Source: Arthrobacter sp. SLBN-100
GTDB taxonomy: Bacteria; Actinomycetota; Actinomycetes; Actinomycetales; Micrococcaceae
Reading direction: 5' to 3'
Assembly: GCF_006715305.1 (NCBI RefSeq)
Contig: NZ_VFMY01000001.1
Span: 2,542,001 to 2,606,000, forward strand
DNA length: 64,000 nt
The notes beneath the pieces were generated by a model that saw nothing but the letters and a program-made list of their open reading frames with translations, did no database searches and was not told where the DNA came from. The position numbers were made by a program, and so were the translations under genes. Below, piece by piece: positions 31,878-40,877 of the stretch (the first letter of the stretch is position 1; the number at the start of each line of letters is the position of its first letter).

Positions 31878-33407
31878 CTACTGCACCGTCGCCGTCAGCC
31901 TGGCCACGTTGTCCACGTACCGCCTGCGCAGCGGCCGCCCGAGCCAGTCGGCCAGCTTCAGCTCATGCGAAATATCCCGGTAGGTGTCTTCCACCGCGCG
32001 CATCTTGGCGACGATGTCTTCGCCGAGCAGCATCACGGACACTTCAAGGTTGAGCGAAAACGAGCGCATGTCCATGTTGCTGGAGCCAAGCACCGCAACC
32101 TCGTCGTCGATGGTGAAGTGCTTGGCGTGGAGCACAAAAGGAGCTTTGTAGAGGTAGATCCGGACGCCGGCCTCCAGCAGGGCCTCGTAGTAAGAGCTCT
32201 GGGCGTGGTGGACCAGGAGCTGATCGCCCTTCTCCGAGACGAACAGCTCCACGTCCACGCCCCGCTGCGCGGCAGTAGTGATGGCATAGAGCAGGGAATC
32301 GTCCGGCACGAAATAGGGGCTGCAGATGGAGATCCGGTGCTGGGCCGAGTAAATGAGGGTGTTGAAGAGCCGCAGGTTGTTTTCAGTGATGAAGCCGGGG
32401 CCGCTGGGCACCACCTGGGCCGTCACGTTGCCGGGGTGCGGGTTGGACGGGAGCTGCAGCTGGTGTTCCAGGGATTCGTCGGTCTCGCTCAGCCAGTCGG
32501 TGGCGAAAACGACGTTCAGGGTGGTGACGATGGGTCCGCGCAGGCAGGCCATCAGCTCCACCCATTCGCGGCCGGCCTTCCGGTGGCGGGGGTTGTTGTA
32601 GGAGGGCTCGATCAGGTTCTGCGAGCCGGTGAAGGCGATTTCGCCGTCGATCACCATGATCTTGCGGTGGTTGCGCAGGTCCGGCCGGCGCCACTGGCCA
32701 TGGATGGGCAGCAGCGGGAGCATACGTTTCCACTGGATCTTGCCGGCCCGGAGCCGTTTGAGCAGGTTCCGGTAGCCCTTCACGCGGAGGGTGCCGATGT
32801 GGTCAAACAGCACCCGGACTTCCACCCCGCGCTCCGCAGCTTCCTCCAGGGCGGTCATCAGGTCATCGGTAATGTGGTCCGTGCTCATGATGTAGAACTC
32901 GGCATTGACGAACTTCTTCGCCTTCCGCACGGCCTTGGTCATCTCAAGGATCGAGTCCGGGTACCCCGGGATGAGGTCCACTGAGTTGCCGTCCACCATG
33001 GGCAGCGAACCCAGCCGCCGGTTCAGTTCCGCCGCTGACCGCACCCATTCCGGGCCAGGGTAGTCACTCTCGACGTCGGCCAGCGAGGAAATACCCGCCC
33101 GCACCCTTTCATTCACCTGTTGCTGCTGCTGCCGCCGGCGGCTGGACAGCTTGAAGTTGCCGAACAGCAGGAACAGGATGATGCCGACGAACGGAACAAA
33201 GAATATGCCCAGCAGCCAGGCCATCGCGGTAGTGGGCCGGCGGTTGCCGGGGATGATGCCCACGGCGAGCACCCTGATCGCCAGGTCGGCGACGGCCAGC
33301 AGCACCACCACCCACGTGGGCGCGGTGCCGGCAAGCGAAAATGGCCACAACACGTTGAATAACCCCCGGAAGACGGGCTCCCGGCGGACGGGTTCCGGCC
33401 AGGGCAC
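31878..33407 (-). CDS. cls: Cardiolipin synthase (phospholipase D family)
   Basis: A 509-residue enzyme that joins two phosphatidylglycerol molecules. Two N-terminal helices (TWVVVLLAVADLAIRVLAVG, AMAWLLGIFFVPFVGIILFL) anchor it, followed by two PLD half-domains with the HKD motifs HRKIMVID with downstream GSQN, and HAKHFTID with downstream GSSN. The start is GTG 33407, where the GGCGGA ribosome site is very close; an internal GTG (about residue 19, NVLWPF) would cut the first helix short. It diverges from pabC across 40 bases, so promoters must be compact. Confidence 0.93.
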   Translation of the reverse strand: MPWPEPVRREPVFRGLFNVLWPFSLAGTAPTWVVVLLAVADLAIRVLAVGIIPGNRRPTTAMAWLLGIFFVPFVGIILFLLFGNFKLSSRRRQQQQQVNERVRAGISSLADVESDYPGPEWVRSAAELNRRLGSLPMVDGNSVDLIPGYPDSILEMTKAVRKAKKFVNAEFYIMSTDHITDDLMTALEEAAERGVEVRVLFDHIGTLRVKGYRNLLKRLRAGKIQWKRMLPLLPIHGQWRRPDLRNHRKIMVIDGEIAFTGSQNLIEPSYNNPRHRKAGREWVELMACLRGPIVTTLNVVFATDWLSETDESLEHQLQLPSNPHPGNVTAQVVPSGPGFITENNLRLFNTLIYSAQHRISICSPYFVPDDSLLYAITTAAQRGVDVELFVSEKGDQLLVHHAQSSYYEALLEAGVRIYLYKAPFVLHAKHFTIDDEVAVLGSSNMDMRSFSLNLEVSVMLLGEDIVAKMRAVEDTYRDISHELKLADWLGRPLRRRYVDNVARLTATVQ

Positions 33408-33447
33408 TCCGCCCAGCTTATCCGCGGCGCCGCACTAAGCTGGACCC

Positions 33448-34377
33448 ATGAGCTCTCCAGCAAACGTGGTTCTCGTATTCCTCGATCCCGCCTTCCCTGA
33501 TGGCCGGCTTGCCGATGCGTCCAAGCCCCAGTTGCTGGTGACGGACCAGGGCGCCACCCGGGGCGACGGAATCTTTGAGACCATGCTCGCTGTGGGTGGG
33601 ACTGTCCGGAAGATCCAGGCACACCTGGACCGGCTTGCGGGTTCCGCTAAGGCACTGGATTTGGTCATTCCCGGCGGGGAGGAGTGGCGCCGCGCTATCG
33701 GCACCGCCCTGTCCGAACACCGCACCCAGCATCCGCCTGTACCCGCGCCCAACGATGAACTGGTGGTGAAGCTGGTGGTGACGCGCGGCGTGGAGGGCGC
33801 GCCGGCGCCCACGTCCTGGGTCCAGGTGTCCCCTGCCGGCGCGGCGTTGCGACGCCAGCGTGAGACGGGCATCGACGTCATCCTCCTTGACCGCGGCTAT
33901 GACAGCGATGTGGCCGAGCGCGCCCCCTGGCTGCTGCTCGGGGCAAAGACGCTCTCCTACGCCGTCAACATGGCCGCCCTGCGTCATGCCCGCAAGCAGG
34001 GTGCCGACGACGCCATCTTCATCTCTTCGGACGGCCGCGTCCTTGAGGGCCCCACCTCCACGGTTCTCCTGGCGCACGTGGAAACGTCCGACGACGGCAC
34101 GTCCGTTAAGCGCCTCGTCACGCCGCAGCTGGACAGCGGCATCCTCCCCGGCACGTCCCAGGGCGCGTTGTTCGCCGCCGCCAAAGCGGCCGGCTGGGAA
34201 CTGGGCTACGGCCCGCTTGAACCCCAGGATTTGCTGGACGCCGACGCCGTATGGCTGATTTCGAGTGTCCGGATGCTTGCGCCGGTAAACCGTATTGACG
34301 GCAAGGAAATCGGCCCGCCGTCTGTGCAAAAAGAGCTGAGTGCCGAACTGAACGAGCTGTTCGCCGGCATTCAGTAA
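33448..34377 (+). CDS. pabC: Aminodeoxychorismate lyase (PLP fold type IV)
   Basis: A 309-residue branched-chain-aminotransferase-like PLP enzyme that releases pyruvate from aminodeoxychorismate to give p-aminobenzoate. GDGIFETMLAVGG starts the domain, the PLP lysine is in LGAKTLSYAVNM, and LEGPTSTVLLAH with LDSGILPGTSQGALF are the phosphate-binding segments. Proximity to the pabB fusion supports the lyase over an aminotransferase, which cannot be ruled out by sequence alone. Confidence 0.88.
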   Translation: MSSPANVVLVFLDPAFPDGRLADASKPQLLVTDQGATRGDGIFETMLAVGGTVRKIQAHLDRLAGSAKALDLVIPGGEEWRRAIGTALSEHRTQHPPVPAPNDELVVKLVVTRGVEGAPAPTSWVQVSPAGAALRRQRETGIDVILLDRGYDSDVAERAPWLLLGAKTLSYAVNMAALRHARKQGADDAIFISSDGRVLEGPTSTVLLAHVETSDDGTSVKRLVTPQLDSGILPGTSQGALFAAAKAAGWELGYGPLEPQDLLDADAVWLISSVRMLAPVNRIDGKEIGPPSVQKELSAELNELFAGIQ

Positions 34378-34548
34378 CCGCCGGACATCGGAAGGCTTTA
34401 GGCCTGCGCGGCTAGGCTCTGCCGGCGGAATGCTCGAAGCGCTCTGGGACTGCGGCTCCACCGCCCGCGCCGATTCCAGTGACGCGGGCCGTGAATCCGG
34501 CAAGCAAGGCATAGTCACCGGACGAAACTTGGCCGTAGGGTATGGTTC

Positions 34549-35013
34549 ATGACTTCTGACGCGGAACCGATCGGGAAATTGTCGTTTGATGAATGCTGGG
34601 AACTCCTCGAACGTGACACCCTCGGCCGGCTCGGCCTGACAGTGGACGGACACCCCGAGATTTTCCCGGTCAACTATGTGGTGCACCGCCGGAGCATCGT
34701 GTTCCGGACCTCCGGCGTCACCAAGCTGTGGAGTGCCAAGGCGGAACGGCCGGCCGCCCTTGAGATCGACGGCTACGACCCCCACACCGAAGAGGCATGG
34801 AGCGTGGTGGTGCGCGGGGACACGGGCATCATTGAGGACCAGGCTGACAAGGACGCCGTGGACAGCCTGGGGCTGGAGCCGTGGCAGCCGGGCGAGAAAG
34901 CCCACTACATCAGGTTGACAGCCCGGGCCCTCACGGGGCGCCGCTTCAAGGTGAACAAACCTGACATCTGGAACACCCGCACCACGGACCGCCGGCGCTC
35001 TTCTTTCGAGTAG
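34549..35013 (+). CDS. Pyridoxamine 5'-phosphate oxidase-like flavin-binding protein
   Basis: A 154-residue split-barrel protein with LERDTLGRLGLTVDGHPEIFPVNYVV represented at residues about 20-45, typical of the actinobacterial PPOX/FDOR families that bind FMN or F420. Substrate unknown; it is not a complete PdxH. Followed immediately by a convergent TetR gene. Confidence 0.82.
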   Translation: MTSDAEPIGKLSFDECWELLERDTLGRLGLTVDGHPEIFPVNYVVHRRSIVFRTSGVTKLWSAKAERPAALEIDGYDPHTEEAWSVVVRGDTGIIEDQADKDAVDSLGLEPWQPGEKAHYIRLTARALTGRRFKVNKPDIWNTRTTDRRRSSFE

Positions 35014-35034
35014 TTGCCGGTGCCTCCCCGGATG

Positions 35035-35736
35035 CTAGGCGGCCGGATGCTTTGAGAGTTGCGCTTCAAGCCCGGACAGCAGGATGGTGAGTCCCTGGTC
35101 GAGTTCGGCGGAACCCTCGTACTCAGCGAGGTTTGGCGCCAGTGCCCTCAGCCGGGGGAACTCCTTGGCTGGCAGCCGGTGCAGGCCGAGCCGCAGCAGC
35201 GCTTCGTTTTCTTCCGGATCCACCACGTATTCCTGCAGTTCGTTCAGGATGTGGCCATAGAGGAAACCGTAGTAGGCGCGGTAGACGTGCAGCGCATCTG
35301 CGGCAGTAAACCCTGCCCCGATCAGCAGGGAGAGGATCTGCTCCAGGGGACGCAGTGTGCCCAGGGGACGCAGGCCCAGCGGTGTGGAGAGCGGCCTTGT
35401 CACCAGCAGCGGCACCACATTGGGGTGCTGGAGCGCGAGCAGTCGCAAGTTGTGCGCGATGCCCCGGAGCTGCTCTTTCCAGTCCGGGTCCTCTGGATGG
35501 ATGGCGAGCTGGTTGAGGACCAGCTCGGACACTCCGTCAAGCAAGGCAGCCCGGTTCTCCGCATAGCGGTAGAGGCTCATGGGGTCACGGCCCAGCTCCT
35601 GGCCCAAGCGGCGCATTGTCAAGGCATCCAGCCCTTCAGCGTCCACCAGTTCGAGCGCTTTGGCCAGCACCAGCTCGCGGCTGAGCCGGGCCTTCCGGCC
35701 GCGGCCTTCGGTGTCTGGAGTCTTCGGCGGGGACAT
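35035..35736 (-). CDS. TetR-family regulator
   Basis: A 233-residue regulator. The helix-turn-helix (about residues 20-65: LTMRRLGQELGRDPMSLYRY, then AENRAALLDGVSELV) is followed by a TetR_C domain like that of tetracycline repressor (LHVYRAYYGFLYGHILNELQE). Expected ligand unknown. A strong palindrome lies 84 bases upstream of the start and suggests autoregulation. The flavin-binding protein is convergent rather than divergent, so the regulated gene is not obvious. Confidence 0.9.
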   Translation of the reverse strand: MSPPKTPDTEGRGRKARLSRELVLAKALELVDAEGLDALTMRRLGQELGRDPMSLYRYAENRAALLDGVSELVLNQLAIHPEDPDWKEQLRGIAHNLRLLALQHPNVVPLLVTRPLSTPLGLRPLGTLRPLEQILSLLIGAGFTAADALHVYRAYYGFLYGHILNELQEYVVDPEENEALLRLGLHRLPAKEFPRLRALAPNLAEYEGSAELDQGLTILLSGLEAQLSKHPAA

Positions 35737-35801
35737 GTGTTTTACCGTTCGTGAGCCGGCAGCAAGGGGTGTCCGAAGGTAATTCCAGACGCTTGCTGTA
35801 T

Positions 35802-35836
35802 TTGTAGTCTACGAGTAAAGTCTACAGCGTAGACAA
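35802..35836. promoter_or_regulatory. Candidate TetR operator
   Basis: GTCTAC-N3-GTAGAC (35820-35834) is a perfect palindrome, and a further GTAGTCTAC copy at 35804-35812 gives TTGTAGTCTAC facing GTAGACAA. It lies between the TetR gene and the small plus-strand gene at 35969, so it could affect both. Confidence 0.65.
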
Positions 35837-35968
35837 GGTGTTAGCGCCGCCTTGAACGTTTCGATTCCCAAAGACTCGATCAACACTCCATTGCCTTGTG
35901 CAGGGCTTTGAGGTTCCCGCTGCTGTAGCCGAACGGCGGCACCACGCACGTAGCGAAGGGACGCCGTC

Positions 35969-36223
35969 ATGGCACATTCGCAGTTCGACACTTTCCTCCA
36001 AGAAGCCACCCACTTGGATAAGGCCTACGATCACAGCCTCGACGATGACGGGCTTTACGGCCTGTATACCAGCTGGTGCTTCATCAACCAGCAGACGCCC
36101 GGCCAAGAGTCCGTCTTCTGGGCAGCCATGAAACACCGTATGCCGGCAGGCCACAACGGCTTGCGCATGAAGGGTCCGGCAGCCGCCGACTACATCCTTA
36201 CAAGCTACCCCGGCCTGGTCTAA
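35969..36223 (+). CDS. Small hypothetical protein
   Basis: An 84-residue soluble protein (MAHSQFDTFLQEATHLDKAY, ending ADYILTSYPGLV), rich in aromatic residues, with one Cys. I do not recognise the family. AAGGGA precedes the ATG, and a strong rho-independent hairpin follows 14 bases after the stop, which together support a real monocistronic gene. Confidence 0.65.
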   Translation: MAHSQFDTFLQEATHLDKAYDHSLDDDGLYGLYTSWCFINQQTPGQESVFWAAMKHRMPAGHNGLRMKGPAAADYILTSYPGLV

Positions 36224-36237
36224 GAGCGGGAACATGG

Positions 36238-36281
36238 AAAGGCGTGAACAGCTGCCCCCGGCGGGCAGCGTTCACGCCTTT
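36238..36281 (+). terminator. Strong hairpin terminator after the 84-residue gene
   Basis: AAAGGCGTGAAC-A-GCTGCCC, a CCGGC loop, then GGGCAGC-GTTCACGCCTTT: 19 paired bases with one bulge. The arms end in AAA/TTT, so it can serve either strand. Confidence 0.85.
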
Positions 36282-36569
36282 CGCGTTTCCGCTACTTGCC
36301 CCCAAGGTGCTCCTCAAGTGGGGATGACGCGGAAGACGAACCGGGCTGGCTCTCCAGTGCGGCGGGTGCTGGCGCGCTGATGGGGCCCCTAAGAAACCGG
36401 CGGATAGCAGCGGCGGAGGCCAGGCGCGTTCGCCGCCCGTGGCGACTCCCGCCGTCGAACGTTCCAGGATTCACGCGGTAACGCCCCCCCAAGCTGCCTC
36501 ACGGCGCTTCAGTTACGCAACATGACGACGGCGGCGGTGCGGCCCCGCGCGCCAAGTGTTACGTTTCTG
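36282..36569. other. Intergenic stretch, no supported gene
   Basis: About 290 bases between the terminator and the SAM riboswitch. A 66-codon minus-strand frame (36292-36492) has no family resemblance and a poor start. The promoter for the methionine operon is expected in the last 100 bases; I see no clear -35/-10 pair. Confidence 0.5.
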
Positions 36570-36690
36570 GGGAGTAATGAGTACCGGCGCCAAGCCCTGA
36601 CTGGCCGGTCGGCAACCCTCCTTCCGCGGCGGGGTGCCTCAGGTGAATACTCGGCATATCGACCGATTCGAGTTGCAAGCGTGAGAGAAG
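36570..36690 (+). promoter_or_regulatory. SAM-IV-like riboswitch before the metZ operon
   Basis: The segment contains the SAM aptamer core shared by SAM-I/SAM-IV: GAGTA (36572-36576) pairing with TACTC (36648-36652) as P1, and between them GAGTACCGGCGCCAAGCCC, GGCCGGTCGGCAACCCTCC, CCGCGGCGGGGTGCC and CAGGTGAA. SAM-IV is the form known from Actinobacteria before methionine genes, with an extra 3-prime pseudoknot element; the downstream hairpin sequence to about 36690 fits. Expected effect is lower metZ operon expression when SAM is high. Confidence 0.88.
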
Positions 36691-36700
36691 GAGATCCGTC

Positions 36701-36979
36701 GTGTCCGACGCACCTGCCCCTGAAGAGAAACTGTCCTACCGCCTCATCAGCGGGGCGGATGACCGCGCGTTCTGCGAGCGGATCTCGGCCGCCTTGGCCG
36801 AGGGCTATGTGCTGCACGGCAGCCCGGCAGCAACCTTCAACGGCAGCAGCGTCATTGTGGCCCAGGCCGTAGTCCTGCCGGCTGCCATCGCGTCCGCCGA
36901 TGCCGCCGTCGCCACCGCTGTTGATGACCTGGAAGGGGCCAGCGAGGACCTCGAATTCGACGGCGAGGGCCACGCATGA
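36701..36979 (+). CDS. DUF1737-type protein, first gene of the metZ operon
   Basis: A 92-residue protein. The core LSYRLISGADDRAFCERISAALAEGYVLHG is represented from residue 11 and matches the DUF1737 pattern, with GSPAATFNGSSVIVAQAVV following and an acidic tail. Function unknown. GTG 36701 has AGAAGGAG upstream. Its stop overlaps the rhodanese start (ATGA), so it is translationally coupled to the sulfur genes and shares the SAM riboswitch, which hints at a role in sulfur or methionine metabolism. Confidence 0.8.
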   Translation: MSDAPAPEEKLSYRLISGADDRAFCERISAALAEGYVLHGSPAATFNGSSVIVAQAVVLPAAIASADAAVATAVDDLEGASEDLEFDGEGHA

Positions 36980-37386
36980 GCTACGCAGGGGACCTCACCC
37001 CCCAGGAAGCCTGGGACAAGCTGCAGCAGGGCGCCATCCTCGTGGACGTGCGCACCGAGGGCGAATGGGCCCACATCGGCATCCCCGACACCAAGGCCAC
37101 TGACAATGATCCGCTGTTCATTCAGTGGACCTTCCCCGGCGGCATCCCCAACCCCGATTTCATCAAGGACTTGAGCCTGCAGGCCCCCGAGAATCCTGCA
37201 ACTGAACTGGTCTTCCTGTGCCGCTCCGGCCAGCGTTCCATCGCCGCCGCCATCGCCGCCACGCAGGCAGGATTCACCTCCTACAACGTCCTGGAAGGCT
37301 TCGAAGGCGAGCCGGACCGTTACGGCGAACGCACCGTCAACGGCTGGAAAAACCGCGGCCTGCCTACCAACCTGGGAAAGAACTAA
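36976..37386 (+). CDS. Rhodanese-domain sulfurtransferase
   Basis: A 136-residue single rhodanese domain (DVRTEGEWAHIG; active loop LCRSGQRS with persulfide-forming Cys82). It overlaps the DUF1737 gene by 4 bases and abuts metZ with no gap. In this context it may hand sulfur to, or clear reactive sulfur from, homocysteine synthesis; this is inferred from the operon. Confidence 0.92.
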   Translation: MSYAGDLTPQEAWDKLQQGAILVDVRTEGEWAHIGIPDTKATDNDPLFIQWTFPGGIPNPDFIKDLSLQAPENPATELVFLCRSGQRSIAAAIAATQAGFTSYNVLEGFEGEPDRYGERTVNGWKNRGLPTNLGKN

Positions 37387-38595
37387 GTGACCTTCAACGA
37401 AGACGCCGCGGGCTGGAGCCCCGATACCCAGGCCGTCCGCGGCGGACTGGACCGCACCAACTTCCAGGAAACCAGCGAGGCGATGTTCCTGAACTCGGGC
37501 TTCGTGTACGAATCCGCCGCCGCTGCCGAACGGGCCTTCACCGGCGAGGACGAACGCTTCGTCTACTCCCGCTACGGCAACCCCTCGGTGGCCACATTCC
37601 AGGAGCGGCTCCGCCTCCTCGAGGGCACCGAGGCGTGCTTTGCGACGGCGTCCGGCATGTCCGCGGTTTTCACCGCCCTGGGTGCCCTGCTGGCTGCAGG
37701 CGACCGGGTGGTTGCAGCCCGCTCGCTCTTTGGCTCCTGCTTCGTGATCCTCAACGAGATCCTGCCGCGGTGGGGCGTGGAGACTGTGTTCGTGGACGGC
37801 CCTGATCTGGACCAGTGGCGCGAGGCCCTGTCCCAGCCCGCCACCGCCGTGTTCTTCGAGTCGCCGTCAAATCCCATGCAGGAGATCGTGGACATTGCGG
37901 CGGTGAGCGAACTCGCCCACGCCGCAGGTGCCACGGTCGTCGTCGACAATGTCTTTGCCACTCCCCTGCTGCAACGCTGCGGCCAGTTGGGCGCCGACGT
38001 CATTGTCTACTCCGGCACCAAACACATCGACGGCCAGGGCAGGGTCCTGGGCGGCGCCATCCTGGGCACCAAGGAATTCATCGAGGGCCCGGTAAAGCAG
38101 CTCATGCGGCACACGGGCCCCTCCCTATCCCCCTTCAACGCGTGGGTCCTCACCAAGGGCCTCGAGACCATGGCCTTGCGCGTCAATCACTCCTCCGCCT
38201 CCGCGCTGAGGATCGCGGAATGGCTGGAGCGGCAGCCGGCGGTGAGCTGGGTGAAGTACCCGCTGCTGAAGTCGCACCCGCAATACGAACTGGCCGCAAA
38301 GCAGATGAAGGCCGGCGGAACGGTGCTCACCCTTGAACTGGCGACGACGGGTGGCCGCTCAGGCAAGGAAGCCGCCTTTGCACTGCTGGACGCCTTGCGG
38401 ATCATCGACATCTCGAACAACCTCGGGGATTCCAAGTCCCTGATCACCCACCCTGCCACCACCACGCACCGGGCAATGGGACCTGAGGGCCGCGCTGCCA
38501 TCGGTCTCAGCGATGGTGTGGTGCGGCTGTCCGTGGGGCTCGAGGACGTGGACGACCTGATTGGCGACCTGGAACAGGCGCTCAAGCAGATTTAG
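37387..38595 (+). CDS. metZ: O-succinylhomoserine sulfhydrylase
   Basis: A 402-residue PLP enzyme of the Cys/Met metabolism family, forming homocysteine from an activated homoserine and sulfide. The PLP lysine is Lys212 in YSGTKHIDGQGR; GTEACFATASGMSAVF and NVFATPLLQRC are the cofactor-binding segments. The start GTG follows the rhodanese stop directly. Under the SAM-IV-like riboswitch, it forms a direct-sulfhydrylation methionine operon. O-acetylhomoserine as co-substrate cannot be excluded. Confidence 0.92.
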   Translation: MTFNEDAAGWSPDTQAVRGGLDRTNFQETSEAMFLNSGFVYESAAAAERAFTGEDERFVYSRYGNPSVATFQERLRLLEGTEACFATASGMSAVFTALGALLAAGDRVVAARSLFGSCFVILNEILPRWGVETVFVDGPDLDQWREALSQPATAVFFESPSNPMQEIVDIAAVSELAHAAGATVVVDNVFATPLLQRCGQLGADVIVYSGTKHIDGQGRVLGGAILGTKEFIEGPVKQLMRHTGPSLSPFNAWVLTKGLETMALRVNHSSASALRIAEWLERQPAVSWVKYPLLKSHPQYELAAKQMKAGGTVLTLELATTGGRSGKEAAFALLDALRIIDISNNLGDSKSLITHPATTTHRAMGPEGRAAIGLSDGVVRLSVGLEDVDDLIGDLEQALKQI

Positions 38596-38752
38596 CGCCG
38601 GCTGGCACGAGGTCCCGGTTCCGCTCCAGCACCGCGGCCATATGCCGCTTGCTGCTCCTTCGCTGGATCTGACGCAAGCTACACAAATGGCCCCGGCCCC
38701 CTCGCTGGATCTCCGCGACTGTACCGGAAGTCCGGCAGCCGTTGCCGTGGTC

Positions 38753-39055
38753 TCAGAGGTCCTGTACGAAGAGTTGGACGGCCACCTCGTCGCCTTCACT
38801 GATCCGCGCTTTATCCCTGATGTCCTTTTTGACGGGCAGGAGGTATGAGCCGCTCTTGGTGTCACGGAAGAGCGAAGTCTGCCAGGAGTGCCCCGCGACC
38901 TTTGCCATGACTTTGATCGAGCCGAAGGCCTTGCTGGCACCGGCAGTTTGAGCGCGTACATCGTCCGCGATCTCTGCCGGCAGGGTCAGGAAGTGCCAAC
39001 CGGCCTCGCCGGGATACAGCCACAATTCGGCTTTGAAGGAATACGAGGGCGTCAC
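38753..39055 (-). CDS. DUF1905-domain protein
   Basis: A 100-residue protein with the DUF1905 pattern: SYSFKAELWLYPGEAGWHFL, LPAEIADDVRAQT, FGSIKVMAKVAGHSWQTSLF, then SYLLPVKKDIRDKARISEGD. Function unknown. GTG 39055 gives the usual family N terminus; the frame is open up to 39130 but reads through a region with no start site. Confidence 0.85.
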   Translation of the reverse strand: MTPSYSFKAELWLYPGEAGWHFLTLPAEIADDVRAQTAGASKAFGSIKVMAKVAGHSWQTSLFRDTKSGSYLLPVKKDIRDKARISEGDEVAVQLFVQDL

Positions 39056-39186
39056 GCGCCGAGTATGGCACTTTCGGGCCCTACATATAAAGCGGCTAAA
39101 GGGGCCAAAAAGGTTTTGAAGGTTTTCCAAGTCACGCCCGGTTTACTGCCCCTGAAAATGTCAGACCCCCGTTAGAAGATGTTTCT

Positions 39187-40857
39187 ATGGGAATCGGGAC
39201 GGGCACAGCACGGGTGATGGAAGGAATTCACACCTCCGTCGCGGGCTTGGACGCGCTGTTTTTTGAGGATGCTGCCCTGGCTACCGGTGCCAGTGCCGGC
39301 GCTGTTGTGGATGTGCTGCAGCGGCAGTATGAGATCCGGCTGGACCGGATGGCGGTCGTGAAGCAGCTCGAAGCCCAGCTCGCCGCGGTCAAGGCCCGGG
39401 ACGCCGTCGATGCCGTCGAGATCCAGCACGCGATGACCCCGCCGGAAGCGCCAGTGCACGAGCGGACCTACGCCGAAATGTCCGCCATCGAGGAAATCGC
39501 CGGCGTCCTGACCATCAGCTCCCCCGCCGCCGGGGCACTCGTCACCCAGTCCCGCCAACTCTGCTCCATCCCCCTGGCCCTGGACGCCCTGTCCACCGGG
39601 ACCATCTCCTTGCAGCACGCCAAAATCATCACCGACGAAACCGAAGGCCTCGGCCCCGCCGGCGCAATCGCGCTGGCCGCCCACTTCCTGGACCCGGACG
39701 CACCCAACCCCGCCCGCGGAGCGGCCGCGGGTGACCTCATCCCCGGACGCTTCCGGGCCAAAGTCCGCGGCTGGCGCGAACGCCACCACCCCGAAACCCT
39801 CGAAAAACGCCACACCAAAAGCGCCGCGGACCGGCAGATGGAATACACCCCGGACCGTGACGGCATGGCGCGGGTCTCGCTCTACCTGCCCGCGCACACC
39901 GCATCCGCCATCTGGAACCGCACCACCGCCCTCGCCCGCGGCCTCCAAGGCCCCGACGAACCACGGTCAATAACACAATTACGCCCCGACATCGCCGCCC
40001 ACCTGCTCCTCACCGCAGGACCAGCCCTCAGCCCCGCCCCGGAAACCAGCCCACGACAAAACATCACGGGCGAAGCCAACACAGAAACCACCGAAGACGG
40101 CTCCGATGGCCCGATCGGACGGGCCTCCCTGGCCGCGGCCGACACCAATGAAACGACCACCACCGCCGCCGGGCACGAGGAAACCGCCGACCGCAGCGCT
40201 TACACGGATATCGCAAGCGTCCCAGTCCCGAACGCCCAAGTCCTCGTCACGGTTCCGGTGTTCGCACTCCTCGGCCTCACCGACGAACCCGCCGTCCTCG
40301 ACGGCCACGGACCCATCCCCGCCTCCATGGCCCGCAAACTCGTCGCCGACGGCGCCAGCTCCTTCTACCGGGTGCTCGTCGACCCCCGGGACGGGGCACC
40401 ACTGGAAATCGGCCGCACCAACTACCGGCTCACCAAAGCGATGAAAAAAGCACTGCAGCTCCGGGACGGAAAATGCACCTTCCCCGGCTGCAACAACCAC
40501 TCCCCCGACAACGACACCGACCACCTCACCGCCTGGCACCACGGCGGAACCACCGGAATCAGCAACCTCGCCCAGCTCTGCCCCAAACACCACCGCCTGA
40601 AACACAACAGCTCCTGGACCCCCACATCAGCCACCCACAACGAACCACCCGCCTGGACCTCACCCACCGGACGCCACTACAAACCCGAACAACCCGACCC
40701 GGAACCACCACAATGGCCACCCGGACTCCTACCCACGGGCGGAACCAAGTTCCTGGACGCTGAAACGCCCAAGCGCCTGGCCGCCGAAACGGCAGGGCTT
40801 CTGGCCGCCGAAAAAAGCCCATTCGAACACGCCCTTATGGAATTGATAACCGGCTGA
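39187..40857 (+). CDS. DUF222 / HNH endonuclease-like protein
   Basis: A 556-residue protein of the large actinobacterial DUF222 (13E12-type) family. The N-terminal DUF222 domain (about 20-280) is followed by a low-complexity Thr/Ala-rich linker and a C-terminal HNH nuclease domain with a treble-clef zinc site (CTFPGCNN, TDHLTAWHHGG, NLAQLCPKHH). Family members occur in many copies per genome and move between sites; biological role unsettled. ATG 39187 is used. Confidence 0.9.
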   Translation: MGIGTGTARVMEGIHTSVAGLDALFFEDAALATGASAGAVVDVLQRQYEIRLDRMAVVKQLEAQLAAVKARDAVDAVEIQHAMTPPEAPVHERTYAEMSAIEEIAGVLTISSPAAGALVTQSRQLCSIPLALDALSTGTISLQHAKIITDETEGLGPAGAIALAAHFLDPDAPNPARGAAAGDLIPGRFRAKVRGWRERHHPETLEKRHTKSAADRQMEYTPDRDGMARVSLYLPAHTASAIWNRTTALARGLQGPDEPRSITQLRPDIAAHLLLTAGPALSPAPETSPRQNITGEANTETTEDGSDGPIGRASLAAADTNETTTTAAGHEETADRSAYTDIASVPVPNAQVLVTVPVFALLGLTDEPAVLDGHGPIPASMARKLVADGASSFYRVLVDPRDGAPLEIGRTNYRLTKAMKKALQLRDGKCTFPGCNNHSPDNDTDHLTAWHHGGTTGISNLAQLCPKHHRLKHNSSWTPTSATHNEPPAWTSPTGRHYKPEQPDPEPPQWPPGLLPTGGTKFLDAETPKRLAAETAGLLAAEKSPFEHALMELITG

Positions 40858-40877
40858 GGCAACAGCGGCCAAAACAC

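Noticed and set aside
36292..36492. Minus-strand 66-codon frame after the terminator
   Set aside because: Basic, low-information sequence with a poor start and no recognised family; kept only as a remark on the intergenic stretch.
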